DNA of 47,009 bases, taken from the NCBI GenBank assembly GCA_964505725.1, contig CAZDJK010000014.1:1-47009 (forward strand), given 5' to 3'. Source of the stretch: CAVRJC01 sp964505725. Its GTDB lineage: Bacteria > Actinomycetota > Acidimicrobiia > IMCC26256 > DASPTH01. The notes below the pieces were generated by a model, which saw only the letters and a program-made list of their open reading frames with translations, was not told where the DNA came from and did not search any database. Below are positions 25,051 through 33,952 of the stretch, one piece after another (within the stretch, counting starts at the first letter, position 1; each line of letters starts with the position of its first letter). The translations under genes were made by a program, and so were the position numbers.

Positions 25051-27359
25051 TCGGGTGTCGGATCGCGCCCCGCGCCGGCCGGGCCCGTCGGCACCTCCGG
25101 CGGTCGCGTGACCGGTTCCGCCACCTCGCTCGCCGCCGTCCACGCCACCACACACTCCAGCACCAGGGCCATGAGCGACGGGATCGCGATGCCGGAATCG
25201 TTGAGCGCGTAGCCGAGCACCGCGACGACGAGCAGCGACACGAGAGCGTGGCGAACGACCGCGTGCGTGCGGTACACGCGACGGATCTCGGGCGCCGCCC
25301 GCCACACGACCGCGAGCAGAGCCGCGACCACCGGCAGGATCCACAGCAGCTTCGTGCTCGTGAACGAGCTGAAGTTCTCGTCGAGCTTGCGGTGCAACAC
25401 CAGGAAGAGGCGGCTGAGGCCGTCCTCGCCGACCTGGTGGAAGAAGCGCCCGACGTGGGTCTGCTGGTCGGCGGGCCGCAGCAGGTCGGCGAAGCCGACC
25501 GCGAGCCCGCTCGCCACGAGCGCGACCACCAGGATGCCGACGGTTCGCCACCTGATCCGGCGGCCCAGGAGGAGCCACGCGAACAGACCGAACGCGGGCG
25601 CCGCCGACAGCGCGGCGCCGAAGTCGCCTCCCCATCGCGGCAGGCCCATCACCACGAGCGTGACCGCGAGCATCGCGATCACGCCCACGACCATCCGACG
25701 CGACGGCCGACGCCACACGAGGATGCCGCCCAGCAACACCGCGGAGGCGGTGACCTGGGCGTAGGTGAGGTTTCCCTGGCCCGCGACGCGTATCCCAACC
25801 GTGGCCGAGTACCCGAACACGCTGTTGAGCTCCAGGCGTGCGCCGACGAGCATGTCGCCCACGTGCAACGCGACCGTCGCCCCGAGCGCGAGCGCGATCG
25901 GGGCGTAGCGATCGACGCGGCGGAACGCCTGGCACACCGCGGCGAACGCGAGCGCGACGACACCGATGAAGGACCAGTAGGGCACCGTGCCGCCGTGGCG
26001 CCCGAAGTGGAGCGGGCTCGCGAGGTACGTCGCCGCGAGCAGCCCGAGCACGACGAGCGCGCCCCAGCGCACGAGCCGGCGGGCGGCGCGGCCGTGCCGC
26101 CAGACGAGGAGTGCGGTGGCAAGGGCGAGCGCGACCGCGAGCCCGACCACGGCGAGCGCGGTGCTGTCGACGTGCGCGTCGCGGAACGACCCGTCGACGT
26201 TCGACCGTACGAGGAACGCAGCGCGGGATGCCGCGTCGCCGCCCGGCCGCGACTCCATCACCTCGCCCTCCATCGAGCGGGGAACCGCGACCCCGAGCAC
26301 GTGCAGCAGCGTCGGGGCGATGTCGACCAGGGACACGAAGCCCTTGCGGCTCAGGGTCGCGGAGTGCAGCAGCCCGGGCGCCACTCCAGGGGCGCGCAGC
26401 GAGACCACTGTCAACGCGCCGCCGCGCGCCGGGCTCTGCGGCGCGACCAGCATGACCGCGTCGCGTGACGAGTCGACGCGGGCGAGCAGCGCCCCGACGA
26501 GCGCGTCGCTACGGCGGAGCGCGGCCATCTTCTGGCGCGCTTGCTGCTCCGGCGTCTCGAAGGCCCCGTACTGTTCGACTCGGGAGAGGTCGGATGCTTC
26601 GACCAACACCACGCCGCCCGACGGCCACACCCGGTCGAACGCCTGCACCACGCGGGCGTTGTCGAGGCGAACGCCGAAGGGTGCACGCGGGTCGCGCTCG
26701 AGGAGCTCCCTGCTCACCTGCCCCGCGGGCACCACTCCGTCGTGGCCCATGAGGGCGTTCGCGGCGGACCGCTGGTAGAGCGGCAACGTGTCGTCCACCA
26801 CGTCCTGCGCGCCGTCGCCGTTGGCGATGACGGCACGCGGGATGTGCGTGCCCGCGAGCGCGTCGCCGAACGCGCCGATGGTGGGACCGTAGAGGCCGGC
26901 CGCGTTCTCCTCGATGATCGGGTCGATGCCGAGCTGGACGATGCCGGCGTCGACGCGTCTCCCGGTGCGCTGGGCGAACGCCTCCCCCGCGGTGGTGTCG
27001 CCGTACGGCTCGGTCACCTCGAACGCCTGGCCCGAGAGGGGATCGAGCGCCGACGCGCGCCCACCGGCACCGATCGCGGTGTAGCCGGTGGCCAGAGATG
27101 CCCGTCGGCCCGCCGAGCGCACCACGAGGTCACCGACCGCCGAGCGGTCGGCCAGGTGGCGGAGGTTGGGGGTGTCGGCGGTCTGCAGGTCGTTCCAGAC
27201 CGTCGCCGGGAGCGAGATCACGAGCACGCGGCGAGCCTTCGGCGCGGGACCGGAGCCCGCGACGGCGGCGGGGGTCGCGGCGAGGAGCGCGAACCCCGTG
27301 GGGGCGAGAACCAGGGCGAGCAGCAGCCCGCACCCGCCGGCGCGTCGCGCGCGGTTCAC
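25023..27359 (-). CDS. Large membrane protein with a degenerate alkaline-phosphatase-like domain
   Basis: 778 residues. It has an N-terminal signal helix (about 10-34), then an extracytoplasmic AlkP-superfamily-like region (about 42-400) with RRVLVISLPATVWNDL, TPNL and DIAPTLLHVLG, followed by about a dozen membrane helices to residue 745. The metal-binding Asp expected after the first strand seems to be P51, and the S/T nucleophile and late Asp/His motifs are not evident. Activity is therefore doubtful. The GTG at 27359 overlaps the murJ stop by four bases. That coupling points to an envelope or lipid II-related role. I do not know a named family. Confidence 0.7.
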   Translation of the reverse strand: MNRARRAGGCGLLLALVLAPTGFALLAATPAAVAGSGPAPKARRVLVISLPATVWNDLQTADTPNLRHLADRSAVGDLVVRSAGRRASLATGYTAIGAGGRASALDPLSGQAFEVTEPYGDTTAGEAFAQRTGRRVDAGIVQLGIDPIIEENAAGLYGPTIGAFGDALAGTHIPRAVIANGDGAQDVVDDTLPLYQRSAANALMGHDGVVPAGQVSRELLERDPRAPFGVRLDNARVVQAFDRVWPSGGVVLVEASDLSRVEQYGAFETPEQQARQKMAALRRSDALVGALLARVDSSRDAVMLVAPQSPARGGALTVVSLRAPGVAPGLLHSATLSRKGFVSLVDIAPTLLHVLGVAVPRSMEGEVMESRPGGDAASRAAFLVRSNVDGSFRDAHVDSTALAVVGLAVALALATALLVWRHGRAARRLVRWGALVVLGLLAATYLASPLHFGRHGGTVPYWSFIGVVALAFAAVCQAFRRVDRYAPIALALGATVALHVGDMLVGARLELNSVFGYSATVGIRVAGQGNLTYAQVTASAVLLGGILVWRRPSRRMVVGVIAMLAVTLVVMGLPRWGGDFGAALSAAPAFGLFAWLLLGRRIRWRTVGILVVALVASGLAVGFADLLRPADQQTHVGRFFHQVGEDGLSRLFLVLHRKLDENFSSFTSTKLLWILPVVAALLAVVWRAAPEIRRVYRTHAVVRHALVSLLVVAVLGYALNDSGIAIPSLMALVLECVVAWTAASEVAEPVTRPPEVPTGPAGAGRDPTPDYVLVGSRS

Positions 27360-28954
27360 GGCTCTACCGCGAGATCGGGGTCGACCGGCTCGAACTCGCG
27401 CTCGCGCCGCCAGAGCGCGCGGGGAAGGAAGCGCAGCGCGCTGAGGTACACGGCGGCGCCGACGGCGACGATGGCGGCGACCACCGCGAGCGTGGCGATC
27501 CGCCCGCTCGGCGAGATGGCGCGCTCGACCGCCCACGCCGCGACCCCGAGCACCGCCGACAGTGCGAACGCCCGCCAGAACGCGTGGGGGAAGAACGGGT
27601 GGCCGATGCGGCGCCGTAGCAGTCCGCCGAGCGTGAGCGCGCCGAGGAAGTAGGCGGCACTGTGGCCGGCGCCGAGCGACGCGACCTTGGCCGCCGGCGT
27701 GTGGAACGAGAGGCTCCCGGCGATCATGATCGCCGCGCCCGCCGCCGCCGCGCCGGCAGCCACGATCGCCGGGGTGCGACTGTCGCCGATGGCGTAGAAC
27801 GCGCGGGCGATGCTGAGGAAGCACGCGTAGGTGAACAGCCCGACCCCGAGCGACGCCAGCGCCGCGGCCAGGAGATCGACCCCGCCCTTGGCGGCCCCGA
27901 ACGTGATCGCGCGCATCACGGGCTCCGCGAGCGCGAGGTACGCGGCCGAGACGGGGAGCAGGAGCATCGCCATCCCGTCGAGCGCCCACCGGAGCCGCTC
28001 GGCGAAGTCGGCGGTGTCGCCGCGCTCGGCGTCGAGCGAGAGGTCGGGGAGGATCGTGGTGTGCACCGGCTGGGCGAGGATCGCGTACGGGGCGAGGAAC
28101 GCCACGAACGCGAACTGGTAGGCCACGACGCCGCCCGCGACCTGGTTGCCCATCACGATGGCGGTGAGCAGCAGCACCGCGACATCCGGTTGCAGCGCGA
28201 CCCACGCCGAGAGCCACAGCAGCCGCCGGAGGCGCGCGTCGACCGACCCGAGCGAGGGCCGCAGCCGGAAGCCCGAACGCACGACCGCGACCGTGGGGAC
28301 GCCGACGAAGCCGAGGACCCCCAACGTGCCGCCCAGCGCGAGCACCAGCTTCTCGGTGAGGGTGAGGTCGAGCGACGGCGTGGAGCCGTGGAGCACGCGG
28401 AAGACCACCAGCGCGGCGACGAGGACCACCGTGTTGGCAATCGGCGCGAGCGCGGTGATGACAAACTTGCGCTTGGCATACAACACCGCGGTTGCGACCG
28501 TGCCGACCGCGTACAGCAGCACCTGCGGGACGAAGAACCGGAGGAAGAACGTGGAGAGCGCGATCTGCTGCGCTTCGACGTGTGCATTGGGCGCGCCGCG
28601 CGAGAGCAGCCGCGCGATCGCCGGCGCCGCGATCACGCCGACCACCGCGACCACGCCCATCACCGCGAGCGCGAGGCCGAGCACGCCCGACGCCAGGCGC
28701 TCGGCCTCGGCGTCCTCGCCCTTGGCCAAGTGCTGCACGAAGGTCGGAACGAGCACCGCCGACAGCGCCCCCGCCGCGAGCAGCTCGAACAGCACGTTCG
28801 AGACCGAATTCGACGCCTGGAACGTGTTGCCGAGGTAGGTCGTACCCAGCACGGCCGTGATCACCCAGACCCGCGTGAAGCCGATGCCGCGGGACGCGAG
28901 CGTCGCCACGCTCATGCGCGTCGCGGCTCGGGTGGGCCGCTCGACGTCTCCCAT
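27356..28954 (-). CDS. murJ: Lipid II flippase MurJ (MviN-like)
   Basis: 532 residues and about 14 helices of the MATE-like MOP fold. It has the MurJ N-terminal segment MSVATLASRGIGFTRVWVI and a helix-1 region with TTYLGNTFQASNSVSNVLFELLAAGALSAVLVP. It flips lipid II across the inner membrane for peptidoglycan synthesis. It lacks the cytoplasmic kinase-like extension seen in mycobacterial MviN. ATG 28954 is preceded in frame by an open but unlikely extension. It is divergent from bioB across 95 bases and coupled to the AlkP-like gene by a GTGA overlap. Confidence 0.92.
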   Translation of the reverse strand: MGDVERPTRAATRMSVATLASRGIGFTRVWVITAVLGTTYLGNTFQASNSVSNVLFELLAAGALSAVLVPTFVQHLAKGEDAEAERLASGVLGLALAVMGVVAVVGVIAAPAIARLLSRGAPNAHVEAQQIALSTFFLRFFVPQVLLYAVGTVATAVLYAKRKFVITALAPIANTVVLVAALVVFRVLHGSTPSLDLTLTEKLVLALGGTLGVLGFVGVPTVAVVRSGFRLRPSLGSVDARLRRLLWLSAWVALQPDVAVLLLTAIVMGNQVAGGVVAYQFAFVAFLAPYAILAQPVHTTILPDLSLDAERGDTADFAERLRWALDGMAMLLLPVSAAYLALAEPVMRAITFGAAKGGVDLLAAALASLGVGLFTYACFLSIARAFYAIGDSRTPAIVAAGAAAAGAAIMIAGSLSFHTPAAKVASLGAGHSAAYFLGALTLGGLLRRRIGHPFFPHAFWRAFALSAVLGVAAWAVERAISPSGRIATLAVVAAIVAVGAAVYLSALRFLPRALWRREREFEPVDPDLAVEP

Positions 28955-29049
28955 GTGGCCCGTCAGCCTACGAGGGCACCCGCCGAAGTGGGCGTTGGGC
29001 GGAGCCCGCACGCCCCGCGGCCAATAGGCTTTTCCGCCATGGTGGAGCC

Positions 29050-30078
29050 ATGCTGACGAACGCACTGCACGGGGCGGAAGCGGCCCTGCTCGACGACCGC
29101 CGTCCCCTCACGCGCGAGGAGACGCTGGAGGTCGCTCGGCTCCCGCTCGACGAGCTGCCGAGCCTGGTCGCGCTCGCCCACCGGGTACGCCTGGCCCACT
29201 GCGGCCCGACGGTGGAGCTCGAGAGCCTCGTGAACGCCAAGTCGGGCGCGTGCCCCGAGGACTGCGCGTTCTGCTCGCAGTCGGCGCGCTTCGCGACCGA
29301 AGCCGACGTCTACCCGTTCCTCGACCTCGACGACGTGCTCGCCGCCGCGCGCGCCACCCGCGCCACCGGCGCCACCCAGGTCTGCATCGTCGTCGCGGTG
29401 CGCGGGCCCGAGGAGCGACTGCTGCGCAAGGTGATCGACGCGGTCGGCGCGGTGCATGACGAGACCGGGCTCGAGGTCGCCTGCTCGCTCGGCCTGCTCA
29501 CCCGGGACCAGGCCGAGCGCCTCGCAGCAGCCGGGGTGCGTCGCTACAACCACAACCTCGAGACCTGCCGCGAGCTCTTCCCGAGCATCTGCACCACCCA
29601 CACGTGGGACGACCGCGTGGCCACCGCGCGCGTCGCCATCGACTCCGGGATGGAGCTGTGCTGCGGCGGGATCCTCGGCATGGGCGAGACGCTCGACCAG
29701 CGGGTCGACTTCGCGTTCGAGCTCGCCGCGCTCGGGCCGTGCGAGGTGCCCATCAACCTGCTCGACCCGCGCCCCGGCACACCGCTCGGCGCACGCGGGC
29801 TCCTCGGGGCGCGCGAGGCGATCCAGGCCATCGCCCTCTTCCGGCTGGTGCTGCCGGCGGTGTGGATCCGCCTCGCCGGCGGGAGGGAGCGCGTGCTCGG
29901 CGAGCTCCAGGGCATGGGCCTGCTCGCGGGTGCCAACGCCCTCGTGGTCGGGAACTACCTCACCACGCTCGGGCGTGCACCCGAGGAGGACTTCGCGCTC
30001 CTCGACGCGCTGGGCATGCCCGTCGCGGACGGCCCCGGCGAGGGTCGGTTCATCGTCGACGCCGCCGGCCGTCGGTAG
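29050..30078 (+). CDS. bioB: Biotin synthase
   Basis: 342 residues. The radical-SAM cluster motif is C68-PED-C72-AF-C75, followed by YNHNLET (166-172) and WIRLAGGRE near 275, which includes the Arg that helps bind the 2Fe-2S cluster. VNAKSGACPEDCAFCSQSA is the BioB signature. It converts dethiobiotin to biotin with two SAM per product. GGTGGAG precedes ATG 29050. It stands alone here, with no other bio gene. Biotin carboxylases elsewhere would depend on it. Confidence 0.96.
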   Translation: MLTNALHGAEAALLDDRRPLTREETLEVARLPLDELPSLVALAHRVRLAHCGPTVELESLVNAKSGACPEDCAFCSQSARFATEADVYPFLDLDDVLAAARATRATGATQVCIVVAVRGPEERLLRKVIDAVGAVHDETGLEVACSLGLLTRDQAERLAAAGVRRYNHNLETCRELFPSICTTHTWDDRVATARVAIDSGMELCCGGILGMGETLDQRVDFAFELAALGPCEVPINLLDPRPGTPLGARGLLGAREAIQAIALFRLVLPAVWIRLAGGRERVLGELQGMGLLAGANALVVGNYLTTLGRAPEEDFALLDALGMPVADGPGEGRFIVDAAGRR

Positions 30079-30111
30079 CGCGGGCGCGAGCGAGTCAGGG
30101 AGTCGGCGGAG

Positions 30112-30594
30112 TCAGCTGACCCGGGTCATGCGGCCCGTCCGCCAGAGCTCCCGACGCGCGTGCGGGAGGTAGAGGTCGTACAGGCCGACGACGACCCAGA
30201 TCGCGACCAGGCCCACGATCTCCTCGGCCACGACCGCCCACGTGGCCGGCAACAGCGAGTGGTGGGCGAACGACGTGCCGAAGAGCGGCCACCAGAACAG
30301 GTCGCGGTCGAGGAACGCACCGGAGAGCACCAGCCCGCACAGCACCCCGATCGGGAGGCACACCAGCCGCCGGCGCACGAGCCGCGGCCGGCCGATCGTC
30401 CCCGCCGTCGCCGCCAGCAGGAGCACGACTGCGAACAGGAGCGTGTAGCCGTATGCCCGGTAGCCGAACGGGATGTCGACGATCAGCGGGATCATGGAGC
30501 CCACCGCGATCAGGCGGTAGTCGATGCCGCGGCTCTGGAAGACGACGGCGACGCCGAGCACCGAGAGGCCGATGTACCAGAAGAACACGGTCAC
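30112..30594 (-). CDS. Small polytopic membrane protein, possibly DUF457/YdjM-like
   Basis: 160 residues with four or five helices. The segments RLIAVGSMIPLIVDIPFGYR and FWWPLFGTSFAHHSLL resemble the membrane-bound metal-dependent hydrolase-like (YdjM/DUF457) pattern, but some of the usual His/Asp residues seem absent, so the assignment is weak. The GTG at 30594 lies 13 bases after the RNase HI stop and no strong ribosome-binding site is visible. It is the last gene of the PBP / zinc-ribbon / RNase HI operon. Confidence 0.55.
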   Translation of the reverse strand: MTVFFWYIGLSVLGVAVVFQSRGIDYRLIAVGSMIPLIVDIPFGYRAYGYTLLFAVVLLLAATAGTIGRPRLVRRRLVCLPIGVLCGLVLSGAFLDRDLFWWPLFGTSFAHHSLLPATWAVVAEEIVGLVAIWVVVGLYDLYLPHARRELWRTGRMTRVS

Positions 30595-30607
30595 CCCGCG
30601 ACGGCGG

Positions 30608-31027
30608 TCACCCGCCGTCCAGGGCCGCGTTCACGAGCGCGTCGGCTTCCGCGTTCTGCTCGCGCGGCACGTGCGCGAGGTCGACGTCCTCGTACTCCGC
30701 CAGCAGGTCCCGGGCGCGCTCGCACAAGGGCCGCAGATGGCTCTGCTTGACCCTCCATCGCCCGGCGACCTGTTCGATCACGAGCTTGGAGTCCGCGCGC
30801 ACCTGCACCGCACGTGCCGCGAACGGGCGCGCCGCTTCGAGGCCCGCGATGAGCGCGCGGTACTCGGCGACGTTGTTCGTCGTGTCCCCGATCCGCTCGC
30901 TGACGGTCGCTATGCACGTCGGCGGGCTGGTCGACACGTCGAGCACCAGCGCCCCGATGGCAGCCGGCCCCGGGTTGCCTCGCGCGCCTCCATCACAGAA
31001 GACGCGCACGGTGTCGAGCGAGCTCAC
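30608..31027 (-). CDS. rnhA: RNase HI family ribonuclease
   Basis: 139 residues, one RNase H fold. All four catalytic acids are present: D12 (FCDGGARGNPG), E55 (NVAEYRAL), D79 (RADSKLV) and D129 (NAEADAL). It cuts RNA in RNA-DNA hybrids (R-loops, primers). The start overlaps the zinc-ribbon gene's stop by four bases (GTGA). The compact size, without a hybrid-binding extension, is typical of the RNase HI-like proteins found beside this zinc-ribbon gene in actinobacteria. Confidence 0.92.
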   Translation of the reverse strand: MSSLDTVRVFCDGGARGNPGPAAIGALVLDVSTSPPTCIATVSERIGDTTNNVAEYRALIAGLEAARPFAARAVQVRADSKLVIEQVAGRWRVKQSHLRPLCERARDLLAEYEDVDLAHVPREQNAEADALVNAALDGG

Positions 31028-31737
31028 ACGATCAGGATGCAGCCGCAGTTGTCGCACGATCCGATCTGACCTTCCGGGAGTCGCTTGATCCCTTCGACCT
31101 CGGTTGCCGGGATGGTGAGGTGACACCCCTGGCACGTCGTCCCCACGAGCCGTGCGACGCCGACGCCGTTGGCGCGCCCCCTCCGACGCTCGTACTCGGC
31201 CACGAGCGCGCCGTCGATCCCCTGCGCCACCGCGTCACGCGCGGCCTGCTCGCGGCCGGCCTCGGCTTCGATCGCCGCCTCACCGGCCTCGAGCGCCTGT
31301 TTGGTGCCGGCCACCTCGGTGGCGAGCGCAGACCGCCGCGTGCCGAGCTCGTCGAGCGCGGCGTCGAGCGGCTCGCGTGCCTCCATCAGCTCCAGCTCGC
31401 GGTTCTCGAGCGTCTGCTGGTGGCGGCGCAGCTGCTCGATGTCGGCCTGCATGGCTTGCAGCTCCTTGGGCGACGTGACCTCACCCGAGTACATGCGGGC
31501 CTCCACCTCGGCCGCGCGGTTGGCGAGCCCATGGGCCTCGTCGTCGATGCGACGCTCCTCGTGGGCGAGCTCGTCGCGGCGCGCGGTGGCCTCGCGGATC
31601 TCGCCTTCGAGCAGGTGGGCGCGCGCGAGCCCGCGGGCGAGGGCCTCGCGTTCGGGCAGCTCGGCGCGACGGTGCGCGAGGCGGTCGAGGGCGGAGTCGT
31701 GGTCCTGGAGCGTGAGCAGCCGCTCGAGCGCCGTCAC
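31024..31737 (-). CDS. Zinc-ribbon coiled-coil protein (CT398-like, C4-type)
   Basis: 237 residues. Residues 1-175 are charged and heptad-rich, forming a long coiled coil. A C-terminal C4 zinc ribbon follows (TTCQGCHLTIP and GSCDNCGCILIV, two CxxC pairs). The family has been suggested to bind nucleic acids or cellular machinery, but its role remains unclear. Conserved linkage with RNase HI suggests a nucleic-acid job. The GTG at 31737 overlaps the PBP stop by four bases, so three genes are chained by GTGA overlaps. Confidence 0.85.
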   Translation of the reverse strand: MTALERLLTLQDHDSALDRLAHRRAELPEREALARGLARAHLLEGEIREATARRDELAHEERRIDDEAHGLANRAAEVEARMYSGEVTSPKELQAMQADIEQLRRHQQTLENRELELMEAREPLDAALDELGTRRSALATEVAGTKQALEAGEAAIEAEAGREQAARDAVAQGIDGALVAEYERRRGRANGVGVARLVGTTCQGCHLTIPATEVEGIKRLPEGQIGSCDNCGCILIV

Positions 31738-33860
31738 GGCTTACCCGGTGGCGACGGGTTGCCCGGCGGCTGCGCCGGCGGTTGGGTGGCCGGCGGCGCG
31801 GTCGTGGCCGGCGGCGCGGTCGTGGGCGGCACCGTGTTGACGACCGGCGGGGGCACGGTGGCCACCGGCGCCGACGGCGCGGGGCCACCCCTCCCGCCCG
31901 CCGGGTTCACGAAGGCCGACGGGCGCGAGCACACCGGTCCCGCCGGTGGTATCCCGAGATCGGGCTGGCCTGCGAGCGCCGAATCCATGAACTCCTTGAA
32001 GACCGGGGCCGAGGAGTCACCGCCGAAACCTGCGCCCGCGACCCGCCCGGTCCGGTTCCCGAACCACACCGCGGTGGCGAGCTGGGGCGTGGCGCCGATG
32101 AACCACGCGTCGGCCTTGTCGTCGGTGGTGCCGGTCTTGCCGAAGACGGTCTGCGCCACGAGGTTGGCCTTGGTGCCGGTACCACCCGTGACGACGCCGC
32201 GGAGCACGTTCTGCTCGCAATTGGCGACGTCGGAGTCGAGCACACGGTCGCCGGGGTTGTTCGTGTTGTCGACGAGGACCCGGCCGTCGGGCCGGGTGAC
32301 CTTCTGCACGAAGTAGGGCTTGTGGTGGATGCCGTCGTCGGCGATGGTCGCGATGACCGTCGCCATCTCGATCGGGGTCGCCTCCACGGTGCCGATCGAC
32401 AGCGTCAGGAACTGGTCCGTCGGGAGCGGGCGCTGCTGCTGGATGCCCATCCTGTGGGCCATCGCGATCAGCTTGGACTGCCCCACGCTCGTCGACAGCC
32501 GCACGAACGCGCAGTTCACGGAGCCCGCGGTCGCAGCCCAGATGCTCATGTCGCCCCCGCCGGGCTCGGCGTTGTAGGTGATCGCGTCGGGGCTCGGGAA
32601 CACCTGGGGCACCCGACAGGCGTCGCTCCCGTCCACGATGTCGTTCGGCCCGTACCCGTTCTCGAACGCGGTCGCGAGCGTGATGACCTTCCAGGTCGAA
32701 CCCGGCTGGCGGCCCGGTGGGTTGGTGGCGATGTTGTACTGGTTGTCGAGGAAGTCGGGGCCGCCGACCATGGCGCGCACCGCGCCGGTCGACGGGTCGA
32801 TCGCCACCAGCGCGTGCTGCCAGTCGGAGCCGTCAGGCGTACCCGGCACGTGGTCGGCGGCCGCCGCGTCGGCCGCGGCCTGCATCGTGGGGTCGAACGA
32901 GGAGACGATGGTCAGCCCGCCCTTGAGCAGGGTGTCACGACGCTCGTCGGCGGTGGACCCGAGCGCCGGGTCGCCCAAGAGCTCGTCGCGCACCTGCGCC
33001 ACCAGATAGTTGCAGGGCTTGTTCTCGAGCTGCGGGCGGATGGTCGGAAGCGGCTCGAGGTTGGCGGCGTCGGCCTGCGCCTGGGTGATGTAGCCGGTCT
33101 GCACCTCGCCCCGGAGCACGTCGGCGCGCCGTACGCGTGCGACGTCCGGGTGGATGAACGGGTCGCCGCCCACCGGGTTGTTGATCAGGCCGGCGAGCAG
33201 CGCCGCTTGGGCGATGTCGAGGGTGTCGAGCGTCTCGCTCGCGACGAAGGGCCACGTGTTGGTCGGGTGGAGGAAGAAGCGCTCCGCGGCCGACTTGATG
33301 CCGTAGGAGTTCTCCCCGAAGTACACCGTGTTGAGGTACTCCTGGAGGATCTTCTGCTTGGAGAACTTCCGGTTGAGCCGGAGGGCGTCCTCGATCTCCT
33401 TGATCTTGCGGTTCACGTCGCGCTTGTCGCTCAGGATGCGCTTCTTCACGAGCTGCTGGGTGATGGTCGAACCGCCCTGCTCGATCTTCCCCGACGTGAC
33501 GTTGCTCACGAACGCCCGGAACACCGCGCCGAGGTCGATGCCGGGATTGTTCCAGAAGGTCCGGTCCTCGGTCGCGATGACCGCGTCGGTCACCCGCTTC
33601 GGCACCTGGTTGAGGGTCACCGGCTCGCGGTTCTCGATGCCGAGCTTGCCGCAGGGGATCGGCGTCGTCCCGTCGTCGTAGTAGACCGTCGACGGCTGCG
33701 ACAGCGCGCGCAGGTTGCGCACCTCGTCGGCGGTGTAGCGGTGCGCGGTGACCACCTCGACCGTGCCCGGGATCAACGCCGCGAGGCACGCCCCGATGGC
33801 GATCCCGCCCACGACGACGGTGACGGCGAAGGCGCCGAGGGAGCGCCGGAAGTTCCGCAT
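31734..33860 (-). CDS. Class A penicillin-binding protein (bifunctional glycosyltransferase/transpeptidase)
   Basis: 708 residues. One N-terminal helix (about 9-30) anchors the protein. The GT51 domain shows catalytic E98 in VIATEDRTFW and GGSTITQQLVKK. The transpeptidase domain has S388 in PGSTWK, an SVN motif and K575 in FGKTGTT. A long Pro/Thr/Ala-rich tail follows from about residue 640, likely outside the membrane and wall-associated. It polymerises lipid II and crosslinks peptides. ATG 33860 follows GGGAGG. It heads the operon that continues with the zinc-ribbon gene. Confidence 0.93.
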   Translation of the reverse strand: MRNFRRSLGAFAVTVVVGGIAIGACLAALIPGTVEVVTAHRYTADEVRNLRALSQPSTVYYDDGTTPIPCGKLGIENREPVTLNQVPKRVTDAVIATEDRTFWNNPGIDLGAVFRAFVSNVTSGKIEQGGSTITQQLVKKRILSDKRDVNRKIKEIEDALRLNRKFSKQKILQEYLNTVYFGENSYGIKSAAERFFLHPTNTWPFVASETLDTLDIAQAALLAGLINNPVGGDPFIHPDVARVRRADVLRGEVQTGYITQAQADAANLEPLPTIRPQLENKPCNYLVAQVRDELLGDPALGSTADERRDTLLKGGLTIVSSFDPTMQAAADAAAADHVPGTPDGSDWQHALVAIDPSTGAVRAMVGGPDFLDNQYNIATNPPGRQPGSTWKVITLATAFENGYGPNDIVDGSDACRVPQVFPSPDAITYNAEPGGGDMSIWAATAGSVNCAFVRLSTSVGQSKLIAMAHRMGIQQQRPLPTDQFLTLSIGTVEATPIEMATVIATIADDGIHHKPYFVQKVTRPDGRVLVDNTNNPGDRVLDSDVANCEQNVLRGVVTGGTGTKANLVAQTVFGKTGTTDDKADAWFIGATPQLATAVWFGNRTGRVAGAGFGGDSSAPVFKEFMDSALAGQPDLGIPPAGPVCSRPSAFVNPAGGRGGPAPSAPVATVPPPVVNTVPPTTAPPATTAPPATQPPAQPPGNPSPPGKP

Positions 33861-33909
33861 GGGGCCTCCCAGCTTGGCACACGGCACCCCCGATCAGAGG
33901 GTCGGGACC

Positions 33910-33930
33910 ACGCCGCCGCCCCGGCGGCGT
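33910..33930 (-). terminator. GC-rich hairpin downstream of the acyltransferase gene
   Basis: An eight-base-pair stem (ACGCCGCC, 33910-33917, with GGCGGCGT, 33923-33930) around a five-base loop lies 22 bases after the acyltransferase stop on the minus strand. No T run follows, so it would be a U-poor terminator as is common in actinobacteria. It is also close to the PBP promoter region. Confidence 0.35.
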
Positions 33931-33952
33931 AGGGCCTCCGAGGCCGGGCGGC

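Noticed and set aside
27662..29056. 464-codon plus-strand frame across murJ
   Set aside because: It is antisense to murJ, Arg/Glu/His-rich as shadow frames are in GC-rich DNA, and has no domain.
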